Positions 48,642 to 55,464 of a DNA stretch of 64,000 nt are shown here, one piece after another (positions within the stretch are counted from its first letter, which is position 1; every line of letters starts with the position of its first letter). Under the pieces are notes generated by a model. It saw nothing but the letters and a program-made list of their open reading frames with translations. It made no database searches and was not told the DNA's origin. The translations under genes and the position numbers were made by a program. The DNA lies in NCBI RefSeq assembly GCF_013377995.1, contig NZ_CP055305.1:372001-436000 (forward strand). The letters are read 5' to 3'. This DNA is from Mannheimia pernigra (GTDB taxonomy: Bacteria; Pseudomonadota; Gammaproteobacteria; Enterobacterales; Pasteurellaceae).

Positions 48642-49922
48642 ATGAGTAATGATGTAAAAAAGCCATTAACAACAAAAACAATTGAGATGATGAAACCTAA
48701 GGATCAGGATAAAGCCGATGTTGGGGAATACTCAGGATTAAGAGTCACCTGCGGTAAAACTGGTATAAAAACTTTCTTTTATCGTTATTCAAGCCCGATA
48801 ACAAAGAAACTTACGCAAGTGAAAATAGGTTCATTCCCTACTGTTAGTTTAGCAGATGCAAGGAAACAACTTAAAGAGTTAAAACATATTCGGCTTGCTG
48901 GTCGCTGCCCTGCCACAGAACTAAAAGCCTACAAGAAAGAACAAGCCAGTAAAGAAAAACAGCAACAATTTTACGTTAAAGATCTTATAGAACTCTATTT
49001 ATCCCAATATATTGAAGATCATTATAGTAAAAATGGGCGTTTAATTGCTGGGGCAAGGAAACCAAAAGGGCAAGATGAAGTTCGCCGAACTTTACATAAT
49101 GATGTAGTAATTCCCTTTGGGGATAGATTAGCATCTTCAATGACGAGAAAAGAAATTGCAGAACATATTTTAAGAATCGTAAATGAGCGAGGCGCTCAAG
49201 TTCAAGCAGGTAATGTGCTACGAGAATGGATTTCTGCCTATCGTTTTGCAATTGGATTAGATAAGTTTGATGAAAACTTTGTTAATCCTGCATTTTTAGC
49301 AAAAGAAAGCCTAAGAATGACAGCAGTTAAGCTAACTAATAATAAGGGAACAAGAGCCTTTGATCATCGGGAGCTTGAGATATTCTTAAGATGGATAAGA
49401 AATTCACGTTTTACGGAAAAAATACAGAATGTTTTCCTATTAACTCTCTTAACAGGTTGCAGAACAGGGGAAATCTGTGCGATATCTTGGGATGATATTG
49501 ATCTAGAGATGAAAACGATTTTCTTACGAGAAACTAAAACTGGTACATCTCGTTATGTTCAATTATCTACTCAAGCAGTAGAACTAATAAAAACCTTTGA
49601 TCGTTCTACTAAATATCTATTTCAAATGAGATTACAAGAAAAACCAATTCAGCAAAAATACCTAACAGAAAGGACTTGGACACTCAGAAAAAACGGTTTG
49701 ATGCTAGATATTGCCCACTGGTCTCCACACGATCTACGTAGAACGGTTCGTACTGGTTTGGCAAGGTTAGGCTGTCCAAATGAAGTGGGCGAAGCAATTC
49801 TAGGTCATTCAAAGAAAGGGATTGAAGGAACGTATAACCTACATTCTTATGATAAAGAATGTAGGATTTGGCTACAAAAGTGGGCAGATTACCTAGATGA
49901 TTTACTAACAGAACAAGAATAG
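48642..49922 (+). CDS. Tyrosine-type site-specific integrase (P4-like)
   Basis: This 426-residue recombinase inserts and excises the element. It has the N-terminal arm-type binding domain (DUF4102-like, GLRVTCGKTGIKTFFYRY, VKIGSFPTVSLADAR), a core-binding domain, and the catalytic domain with R274 (GCRTGE), K299, H363-x-x-R366 (HDLRR), H389 (LGHS) and nucleophile Y398. All catalytic residues are present, so it looks active. AAGGAG precedes the ATG. Its stop is only seven bases from the stop of the convergent FtsK-like gene. Confidence 0.93.
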   Translation: MSNDVKKPLTTKTIEMMKPKDQDKADVGEYSGLRVTCGKTGIKTFFYRYSSPITKKLTQVKIGSFPTVSLADARKQLKELKHIRLAGRCPATELKAYKKEQASKEKQQQFYVKDLIELYLSQYIEDHYSKNGRLIAGARKPKGQDEVRRTLHNDVVIPFGDRLASSMTRKEIAEHILRIVNERGAQVQAGNVLREWISAYRFAIGLDKFDENFVNPAFLAKESLRMTAVKLTNNKGTRAFDHRELEIFLRWIRNSRFTEKIQNVFLLTLLTGCRTGEICAISWDDIDLEMKTIFLRETKTGTSRYVQLSTQAVELIKTFDRSTKYLFQMRLQEKPIQQKYLTERTWTLRKNGLMLDIAHWSPHDLRRTVRTGLARLGCPNEVGEAILGHSKKGIEGTYNLHSYDKECRIWLQKWADYLDDLLTEQE

Positions 49923-49929
49923 GAAGTTT

Positions 49930-51378
49930 CTATCTCGCCAGCACTTCTCGCTTTCCGCCCTTGCCCGGCTCGGAAACAATGCCTTGAGCTTCCATTTGAT
50001 CGACAATTCTCGCCGCTCGGTTAAAGCCCAGTGAGAATCGGCGTTGAATATTACTAATAGAAACAGAACCAGTCTCAATAATATATTCCACCACCTCATC
50101 AAATAGCGGATCTAACTCGCCGCCTGCATTGTCATTTTTAGCATCATTATCCTCTGATTTTGATTCCACAATGCTATCCAGATAATTTGGTTTGCCTCTT
50201 GCTCGCCAGTTAGCTGCCACACGTTGCACTTCGTCGTCTTTCATAAACGCACCGTGTACACGGATAATATCAGGACTACCTTCTCCAGAGTAAAGCATAT
50301 CGCCTCTCCCTAATAAGGCCTCCGCACCACCAGAATCTAAAATTGTTCTTGAATCGATTTGGCTGGCAACGGTAAACGCAATTCGGCTTGGGATATTTGC
50401 CTTAATTACTCCTGTAATTACATCCGTTGAAGGGCGTTGTGTTGCAAGAATTAAGTGAATACCTACTGCCCTTGCTTTTTGGGCAAATCGCATAATATAC
50501 TCTTCTACTTCTTTGCCAGCAGACATCATTAAATCGGCAAACTCGTCCACAATTAACACAATATAGCTCAATTTCTGTAGTGGCGGCGGTAAGCTATCCA
50601 TTGAGTCGCCCGGTCTCCAAGTTGGATCAGGAATTGGTAAGTTCATCGCCGCAGCTTGGTCAATTTTCGCATTGTAGCCTTCAATATTACGCACTTGTAG
50701 ATGGCTTACTAAAATATAGCGGCGCTCCATTTCTTCTACCGCCCAGCGTAACGCATTGGCTGCCTTTTTCATATCGGTTACCACAGGCGTTAATAAGTGT
50801 GGAGTATCGTTATAAATAGAAAGCTCCACCACTTTAGGATCAATCATAATAAAGCGAACTTGTTCTGGAGAAAGTTTAAACAAGAGGCTTAAAATCATCG
50901 TGTTCACTCCAAGTGATTTACCACCGCCCGTTTGCCCAGACATCAGTAAATGAGGAGTTTTGGCTAAATCAATTACAACAGGCTCACCTTTTGTATCTAC
51001 GCCTAAAGCTATCGGTAGTTTAGCATTACTGCCGATAAAAGCTTCTGAACAGATCACATCTTTTAGTGAAATTGTATGGCGGTTATTGTGTGGAATTTCC
51101 AAAGAGAACGTACCAAAATCACTCGGAATCATTCTTACTACACGAACATTCAATATTTCTGCCCATTTCTTAGGATTAGAAAGTTGATTGATTACGTTAC
51201 TTTCTAGGCTATCAAGTTCTAATTTGATATGGTAAGTAATTACCACTGGACCGACAATGTAACTGATATTGGCATTCGTGATACCCAATGTAGATAGAGC
51301 TTTCTCCATATCAGGTAACTTCACATTGTAATCCTTCTCTAATAAGTCTATCGGTAATAACAGATTGTCTAAAAACAT
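49930..51378 (-). CDS. Stand-alone FtsK-type DNA translocase without membrane domain
   Basis: This 482-residue protein contains only the motor (alpha/beta) and gamma parts of FtsK. Walker A is GQTGGGKS (148-155) in place of the usual GTTGSGKS. Walker B is IVDEFADL (about 276-283). The gamma winged helix (about 421-482) keeps QRRFSLGFNRAARIVDQME, the KOPS-reading and XerD-contacting region. The last 300 residues resemble Pasteurellaceae chromosomal FtsK, whereas the first 110 diverge. There are no membrane helices or linker. It has its own AGAGG and ATG, so it is a gene and not a fragment. Possible roles are element segregation, XerCD activation or conjugative coupling. Confidence 0.85.
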   Translation of the reverse strand: MFLDNLLLPIDLLEKDYNVKLPDMEKALSTLGITNANISYIVGPVVITYHIKLELDSLESNVINQLSNPKKWAEILNVRVVRMIPSDFGTFSLEIPHNNRHTISLKDVICSEAFIGSNAKLPIALGVDTKGEPVVIDLAKTPHLLMSGQTGGGKSLGVNTMILSLLFKLSPEQVRFIMIDPKVVELSIYNDTPHLLTPVVTDMKKAANALRWAVEEMERRYILVSHLQVRNIEGYNAKIDQAAAMNLPIPDPTWRPGDSMDSLPPPLQKLSYIVLIVDEFADLMMSAGKEVEEYIMRFAQKARAVGIHLILATQRPSTDVITGVIKANIPSRIAFTVASQIDSRTILDSGGAEALLGRGDMLYSGEGSPDIIRVHGAFMKDDEVQRVAANWRARGKPNYLDSIVESKSEDNDAKNDNAGGELDPLFDEVVEYIIETGSVSISNIQRRFSLGFNRAARIVDQMEAQGIVSEPGKGGKREVLAR

Positions 51379-51422
51379 AAAAAACCTCTGGATGGTTAAT
51401 TAAAAAAATCTAGGTCGTTTTC

Positions 51423-51797
51423 CTACGGCTCAACTTGGTTGATATAAATATCTCTACACTCTATTTTTCCATCATTGTGGGCATAAAAGTAACCCTCAAA
51501 ATACCAAAACTCTCCATCAAATGAAGTCTCTAGCTGTATTGTAGAATTATCTACATCGGGTTTATTTGAAATTAAATTAAAAGCTAATGGATTAGAAGGA
51601 TCTCGTTTACCCATAAATGTTACGAAAGTCGTCGGCTGACCATCATCTAGCTCATACTCAATTTTAATCCTTAATTCTTCGGTACTACTGTCAAATTTTA
51701 TCTCGCATAGGTAAGGCTCTCCCCATACAGATTTATCACTTCCTTCTTCATACTCTAGAACTTCAGCAACAATATCCAAATCTTCTAATAATTGCAT
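51423..51797 (-). CDS. Small acidic protein of unknown function
   Basis: I do not recognise this 124-residue protein. It is strongly acidic (many D and E, few K and R) and appears mainly beta, with patterns such as IKIEYELDDGQPTTFVTFMG and FDGEFWYFEGYFYAHNDG. No signal peptide or membrane segment is seen. It lies six bases after the GIY-YIG-like gene and 44 before the FtsK-like gene, so it is probably co-transcribed with both. Small acidic partners beside nucleases are often inhibitors or immunity proteins; that is only a suggestion. Confidence 0.7.
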   Translation of the reverse strand: MQLLEDLDIVAEVLEYEEGSDKSVWGEPYLCEIKFDSSTEELRIKIEYELDDGQPTTFVTFMGKRDPSNPLAFNLISNKPDVDNSTIQLETSFDGEFWYFEGYFYAHNDGKIECRDIYINQVEP

Positions 51798-51803
51798 ATA
51801 AAA

Positions 51804-52307
51804 TTACTCGTCATTATTAGTAATACGTAGGTTACTAGTACGAAATACTTCGCCATTCCAAGAAATCACATCATCAATTCCTTGTTGGGCAAGATAGATA
51901 CGTTTTTCACGCTCTTCTCCAGAAGACTTAAACCAATAACTAATAAGTGTAATAGGGCTCGGAATCGTTCGAGTATTTTTTTTATTGATGGTAGGTTCTA
52001 AATAATAAGTAAGTAATTTTTCAGATTTATCTAAGTAATACGAGAGTTCTTCGTCAGAAACCGAAGGTAATAAACCTAACCAAATTTCTCTCTCCCTAGT
52101 AATAAAATGTGCTCGATGATGCCTACCTAAACGCTTAGCATAAGTTTGGTATTCTGTTTTACCACAATATTGAATATTTGCCACTCGATCTCCTTTTTGC
52201 TTACCAGTAATTAGATATAACCCCTTTTTAGCTCCCCATTCTGAACCAATAACTTTATCTAACTCAAACGGACCAAACCAATGAATTAATGCAAGTACGT
52301 GTTTCAT
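51804..52307 (-). CDS. GIY-YIG-like nuclease-domain protein
   Basis: This 167-residue protein carries the GIY-YIG layout. G29-L30-Y31 and Y47-C48-G49 form the motif, R59 sits in KRLGRH, and E96 precedes PTIN (N108) by the same 12-residue spacing as in UvrC. The family cuts DNA with one metal ion. The central YIG is altered to YCG, but the key Tyr, Arg and Glu are kept. It is first gene of the predicted operon with the acidic and FtsK-like proteins. Functions could be defence, element processing or homing. Assignment is by motif only. Confidence 0.6.
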   Translation of the reverse strand: MKHVLALIHWFGPFELDKVIGSEWGAKKGLYLITGKQKGDRVANIQYCGKTEYQTYAKRLGRHHRAHFITREREIWLGLLPSVSDEELSYYLDKSEKLLTYYLEPTINKKNTRTIPSPITLISYWFKSSGEEREKRIYLAQQGIDDVISWNGEVFRTSNLRITNNDE

Positions 52308-52342
52308 AAAAAATCCTTAATTAAATAAAAAAACCAAAAGAT

Positions 52343-52371
52343 ACTATAACCGATATTTTTAAAAGAGTAAA
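52343..52371 (-). promoter_or_regulatory. Promoter of the GIY-YIG/acidic protein/FtsK operon
   Basis: On the minus strand -35 TTTACT (52366-52371) and -10 TATAGT (52343-52348) are 17 bases apart. The start would be about 30 bases before the first gene. The divergent Cro/C1 regulator begins 44 bases beyond the -35, so it could control this promoter. Confidence 0.5.
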
Positions 52372-52414
52372 ACAATAACAAAATAGTAATAAAAGATAAA
52401 TTAGGGCTTGAGTA

Positions 52415-52783
52415 ATGTCGAAACTTTCAGTAACAGAAACAGACAGATTGGTAGGAAAACGAATTCAGCAAAAGCGAAAAGAGCTTGGGTTCAGTGCTGC
52501 AGAATTGTCTGAACAAATCGGCATAGCTCAACAACAACTTTCTCGCTATGAACGTGGAGAAAATAAGATCAATGTGGCTCATTTAGTGGAAATCGCTACT
52601 GCATTAAATACTGAAATTGGATGGTTTTTTGTTGATTGTATGTCAGAACAAAAAGACGGTAATAACCATCGTTTTATTCCTGTATCAGAAGACAGTATAC
52701 GAAATCGACTAAACTCGCATTTAGATCGCTTAAGTGCAGATAAAAAACGAGGGCTTTTAGTGTTTTTGGAGACTGTTTTGTAG
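52415..52783 (+). CDS. Cro/C1-type (XRE) transcriptional regulator
   Basis: This 122-residue protein has a helix-turn-helix at about residues 12-70 (GKRIQQKRKELGFSAAELSEQIGIAQQQLSRYERGENKINV), followed by a short C-terminal helix region. It probably represses the element's promoters, including the divergent operon. The stop codon TAG is itself part of the TTGTAGGTTAT box used as a promoter for the next gene. The ribosome-binding site is weak. Confidence 0.85.
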   Translation: MSKLSVTETDRLVGKRIQQKRKELGFSAAELSEQIGIAQQQLSRYERGENKINVAHLVEIATALNTEIGWFFVDCMSEQKDGNNHRFIPVSEDSIRNRLNSHLDRLSADKKRGLLVFLETVL

Positions 52784-52806
52784 GTTATTTATTATATGTT
52801 AAAATA
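52778..52806 (+). promoter_or_regulatory. Putative promoter of the cysteine-peptidase-like gene
   Basis: TTGTAG (52778-52783) and TAAAAT (about 52800) are about 16 bases apart. The -35 copy shares the 11 bases TTGTAGGTTAT with the integrase promoter, suggesting common control. Confidence 0.4.
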
Positions 52807-52836
52807 TGTATATATAACCACTACTTAAAGTTAAAT

Positions 52837-53292
52837 ATGAAAGCACTATTACAAGGTGAGCTAGATTGTTTATGTGGAATTTATAGTATCGTTAATGCTG
52901 TTTATTTCGTATCAAACAAAAAACTCAGGAGAAAACCATTATTTAATGAGTTACTTCTTGCTTATATGAATAATTGGGGAATGTATGATCTCCTTACTGG
53001 TGGGATAGATATTTATCAAATGAAATATCTGCTAAACCATATAACTAACATCCATAACCATATCAAAATTACCCCCTCTACAATAAAACAGCGTTCAAAA
53101 TTACTTTCTGCTATTTTATCCCACATAGAACAGCCTAATACTATCGTGCTATTCTCAACAAACTCTCATTGGAGCTTAATTCATAACTATAAAGATGAAA
53201 AACTAATGCTTTTTGATAGCTGTTCTATTGAAAGTGTAAATCTAAAAGAAATCATACCAACATCAGTATTCTTCATATCATTTATTTCTTAA
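52837..53292 (+). CDS. Small papain/C39-like cysteine peptidase-like protein
   Basis: This 151-residue protein has a plausible catalytic triad: C13 in L-C-G-I-Y-S, H111 in S-H-W-S-L, and D127 in F-D-S. Q6 precedes C13, as in C39 and papain-type enzymes. There is no signal peptide or membrane segment, so it is cytosolic and not an exporter domain. It directly follows the Cro/C1 gene on the same strand. A regulator beside a peptidase recalls ImmR-ImmA of ICEBs1, although ImmA is a metallopeptidase. Cleavage of the repressor is a hypothesis. Confidence 0.55.
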   Translation: MKALLQGELDCLCGIYSIVNAVYFVSNKKLRRKPLFNELLLAYMNNWGMYDLLTGGIDIYQMKYLLNHITNIHNHIKITPSTIKQRSKLLSAILSHIEQPNTIVLFSTNSHWSLIHNYKDEKLMLFDSCSIESVNLKEIIPTSVFFISFIS

Positions 53293-53689
53293 GTAGTAGA
53301 TACTCAATGACCAATTTTTTATTCCACCTTGTTTCTATTTCGGGAAATTTCCGGTCTAAATATGGAATTAAGTCATCTATACCAATTTCATTTTTAACTA
53401 ATTTTTTATATATAAATGAGAATAGTTTTTCCAAACTTTCTTTTTTATAGGTATGGATATAGTAAGTAATAGCCAGTGATTTTATCTCACTCTTTCTGTA
53501 TTTAATCTTTAATTTTTCAAAAATTGCAGTAAATCTCTTAGCTCTTTTCTCAATCTTCTTATTGATAGGTCCATAGGTATAGTAAGTTATCGTCTTAGGG
53601 AATTTCTTTTTGATGTCCTCTCTCCGCTTTTTTTGCTCTTTGCAGTTTCTTTTTTGCTCAGCAGTCTGACCTACTAAATTCTTGTGCAT
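53282..53689 (-). CDS. Lysine-rich protein of unknown function
   Basis: I do not recognise this 135-residue basic protein. About one residue in four is lysine or arginine, with helical segments such as KKIEKRAKRFTAIFEKLKIKYR and KKESLEKLFSFIYKKLVKN. No membrane helix is seen. It overlaps the end of the peptidase-like gene by 11 bases on the opposite strand. A nucleic-acid-binding role is possible from charge only. TTAATCCCTC before the ATG complements a GAGGGATTAA ribosome-binding site. Confidence 0.6.
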   Translation of the reverse strand: MHKNLVGQTAEQKRNCKEQKKRREDIKKKFPKTITYYTYGPINKKIEKRAKRFTAIFEKLKIKYRKSEIKSLAITYYIHTYKKESLEKLFSFIYKKLVKNEIGIDDLIPYLDRKFPEIETRWNKKLVIEYLLLKK

Positions 53690-53794
53690 ATTAATCCCTC
53701 TTTAAATTTAACTGACTGTCAGTTTTCAACCCATAAAAAAAGCAAAAATCCAGCTAGTTCAGACTAATTTTCCATATTTGTAAATGCATCTCGA

Positions 53795-53816
53795 CAAAAG
53801 GTAATCCCGCCTTTTG
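53795..53816 (+). promoter_or_regulatory. Hairpin in the AlpA-like gene leader
   Basis: CAAAAGG (53795-53801) and CCTTTTG (53810-53816) form a perfect 7-bp stem with an 8-base loop, ten bases before the GAGGT ribosome-binding site. It may regulate expression or stabilise the message. Confidence 0.35.
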
Positions 53817-53834
53817 ATAACTATCGAGGTAGCT

Positions 53835-54077
53835 ATGCAACTCATAAAACTTCGCCAAGTAATGGCAAAAACAACGTTATCAAAATCAACTATTTATCGC
53901 TTGATCAAATCATCTGATTTTCCACAACCAAAGAAACTTTCAGTAAGAGCGGTTGCGTGGTTAGAAGAAGAAATTGATGAATGGATTGTAAATAGAAAGG
54001 AGGTGTGTACTTCAAGTTCTAGTCACTCTATTAGCACGCTACAAGCATATTTATTGAATAACACTAAAACTCAATAG
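53835..54077 (+). CDS. AlpA-family regulator / excisionase-like protein
   Basis: This 80-residue protein has the MerR-like helix-turn-helix of AlpA (KLRQVMAKTTLSKSTIYRLIKSSDFPQPKKLSVRAVAWLEEEIDEWI). AlpA proteins activate or assist excision of P4-like islands and control integrase genes. The ATG at 53835 follows GAGGT; an upstream ATG at 53814 lies within the leader hairpin. It stands 10 bases before the replication gene and is probably co-transcribed. Confidence 0.85.
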   Translation: MQLIKLRQVMAKTTLSKSTIYRLIKSSDFPQPKKLSVRAVAWLEEEIDEWIVNRKEVCTSSSSHSISTLQAYLLNNTKTQ

Positions 54078-54087
54078 GAAAAGAATT

Positions 54088-55131
54088 ATGAAAAATGCTG
54101 TATTATTGAATATAAATGCTGTTTATAGAAAAAATAACTTTATCTATGTAGGTTCTTTCTACAAATACCCTATTTATATGGGAATTGATAAATTTTCTTT
54201 TGTTTCAGATATAACCCCAGCTAAAGACTTTTGGGATATATATAAGAAGTTCGATAGGCTAACTGTTATTGAATCTAGTAACTATAATGTATCTCAAATT
54301 AAAGTTAAACATTATAGACGTTGTATTAAGATTACCTCTATGAGAAACCCAGATTTCTATATGCTTTTATCCTACGATTTCTCAAGAAAACTTAGTACCC
54401 CAGCAGTTAGATTTGAGCTATCTCCGCAATATGCAAGGAAGAATGATATACCGAATGTGATTAAATGGTTAAAAAAACATATTGGAGGAGAAGCTATCGA
54501 TATGCTTTTCCAAAATGGTAAAATAACCCGAATGGATATGACTCTTGATATACACGGCAAGAAGTTTTTAAAAAATTTCTACTTCTCAATTCCTAATGCC
54601 AAAACAGGGAAAAATTTCTTAGATAATAAAGATAATTGTAAGCACAACTACGCTATTGGTTCTAAACGTTCTAGTAATTATCTTTTAGTATATGAGAAAT
54701 TAAAGGTTGTAAAAATTAGTGATGTTTGTGAAAAGAACATAAGAGTTAAGAAAAAGCATATTAAGCAACACATTACCCGATTAGAATTAAGAATAAAGCC
54801 TTTAGCCCAGAAACCTCTCTTATTATCAGAGGTTTCAATGTTGGAGAATCCATTTAATCAAATTCTTATTTATAGGAGAGCAAAAATAGCATTTAAATTC
54901 CAAGATTTTCTTCATTATATAAAACAAGAGAAAAGCCTTCCTCTAGCTATAAGTTCCTATATGCAGAATAAAGAAAATGGAGATAAAAAGGAGAATCGGA
55001 ACACAAGGCTTAAAATGAACAGACTTCTTGAAAAATGCAAAAGTAAGTTTATACTTAATATTGAATGGGCTAAATACCCAATGATAATCGATAATACTAT
55101 CAGGCATTTTATCCCTCCTCTTCAGAGATAA
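54088..55131 (+). CDS. Rep_trans-type replication initiator / MobT-like relaxase
   Basis: This 347-residue protein matches the pattern of Rep_trans proteins (PF02486; pT181 Rep, CTX-phage RstA, Tn916 Orf20/MobT). A metal-site-like RMDMTLDI is at 148-155. The segment Y188-AIGSKRSSNYLLVYEK has the nicking-tyrosine candidates Y198 and Y202. It is followed by TRLELRIKP (230-238). The family nicks DNA for rolling-circle replication or transfer. It is very AT-rich and lysine-rich. AGGA precedes the ATG, and a terminator follows. Assignment rests on motif order. Confidence 0.7.
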   Translation: MKNAVLLNINAVYRKNNFIYVGSFYKYPIYMGIDKFSFVSDITPAKDFWDIYKKFDRLTVIESSNYNVSQIKVKHYRRCIKITSMRNPDFYMLLSYDFSRKLSTPAVRFELSPQYARKNDIPNVIKWLKKHIGGEAIDMLFQNGKITRMDMTLDIHGKKFLKNFYFSIPNAKTGKNFLDNKDNCKHNYAIGSKRSSNYLLVYEKLKVVKISDVCEKNIRVKKKHIKQHITRLELRIKPLAQKPLLLSEVSMLENPFNQILIYRRAKIAFKFQDFLHYIKQEKSLPLAISSYMQNKENGDKKENRNTRLKMNRLLEKCKSKFILNIEWAKYPMIIDNTIRHFIPPLQR

Positions 55132-55148
55132 CTTCATTTCTTAACAAT

Positions 55149-55184
55149 AAAAGCTACATAAGTGTAGGTTATTATGTAGCTTTT
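55149..55184 (+). terminator. Terminator after the Rep_trans gene
   Basis: AAAAGCTACATAA (55149-55161) and TTATGTAGCTTTT (55172-55184) form a perfect 13-bp stem with a 10-base loop that contains a third copy of TGTAGGTTA. It lies 18 bases past the stop. Confidence 0.8.
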
Positions 55185-55235
55185 CATTTCAAAAGCGTGC
55201 CACCCCCTGTAAATCAAGCAACATAGCCTTAATTA

Positions 55236-55324
55236 TCAGGTGTGAGCGGAGAGTTCTTTCGTCATTGATTGTTTGGTTCGTGAGAAATCATTGCCTGCTA
55301 GTTTAGCAGATTCAAGAGTTGGAA
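55236..55324 (-). pseudogene. Possible 3' remnant of a chromosomal gene at the element edge
   Basis: On the minus strand about 29 codons are open up to TGA (complement of 55236-55238), followed by a second stop TAA. The translation includes LESAKLAGNDFSRTKQ and SMTKELSAHT, which reads like a real protein C-terminus, loosely like the last helix of crotonase-family enzymes. No start is present, and the upstream side runs into a USS pair. Identity is uncertain. The rest of the 333-base gap before fklB holds the terminator and USS pair only. Confidence 0.3.
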
Positions 55325-55327
55325 AAA

Positions 55328-55376
55328 ACAAGCGGTCATTTTCTTGCAAAATTTTGCAAAAAATTAACCGCTTGAT
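55328..55376. repeat. Inverted USS pair before fklB
   Basis: ACAAGCGGTCATTTTCTTGC (from 55328) faces a TTAACCGCTTG (ending about 55374) through GCAAAATTTTGC. It marks the return of host-type uptake sequences after the foreign element. Confidence 0.6.
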
Positions 55377-55464
55377 CTTTCTTATCTTGTATTTTCAATT
55401 TTTGCCCCCATTTAACTATCCGTATTTATTTTTAATACAAAATTCAATTTATAAGGAACAAAAA

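Larger units (their letters stand above)
48454..55320. mobile_element. Integrated element between mutS and fklB
   Basis: Nine genes with mobile-element character lie here: integrase, FtsK-like motor, nuclease-like, regulator, peptidase-like, AlpA-like and Rep_trans-type proteins. The stretch contains no ACAAGCGGT uptake word over nearly 7 kb, whereas the flanking chromosome has one every 1-2 kb. The part from 52.3 to 55.2 kb is markedly AT-rich. No tRNA is adjacent, and I could not find a convincing direct repeat. The outer limits are therefore set by the mutS start and by the USS pair before fklB. Confidence 0.75.

Noticed and set aside
49930..51378. Fragment of the chromosomal ftsK cut by integration
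   Set aside because: The gene has its own ribosome-binding site and start, a complete motor, and its first 110 residues do not look like an interrupted FtsK.
48841..55320. Similarity between int (TTAGTTTAGCAGATGCAAG, about 48845) and the sequence near 55300 (CTAGTTTAGCAGATTCAAG) as an att duplication
   Set aside because: One copy lies inside the integrase coding region, so it cannot be an end of the element; the match is short and may be chance.
55273..55464. N-terminal extension of fklB
   Set aside because: It would translate an inverted USS pair, lacks homology to FklB, and the ATG at 55465 has a good ribosome-binding site.
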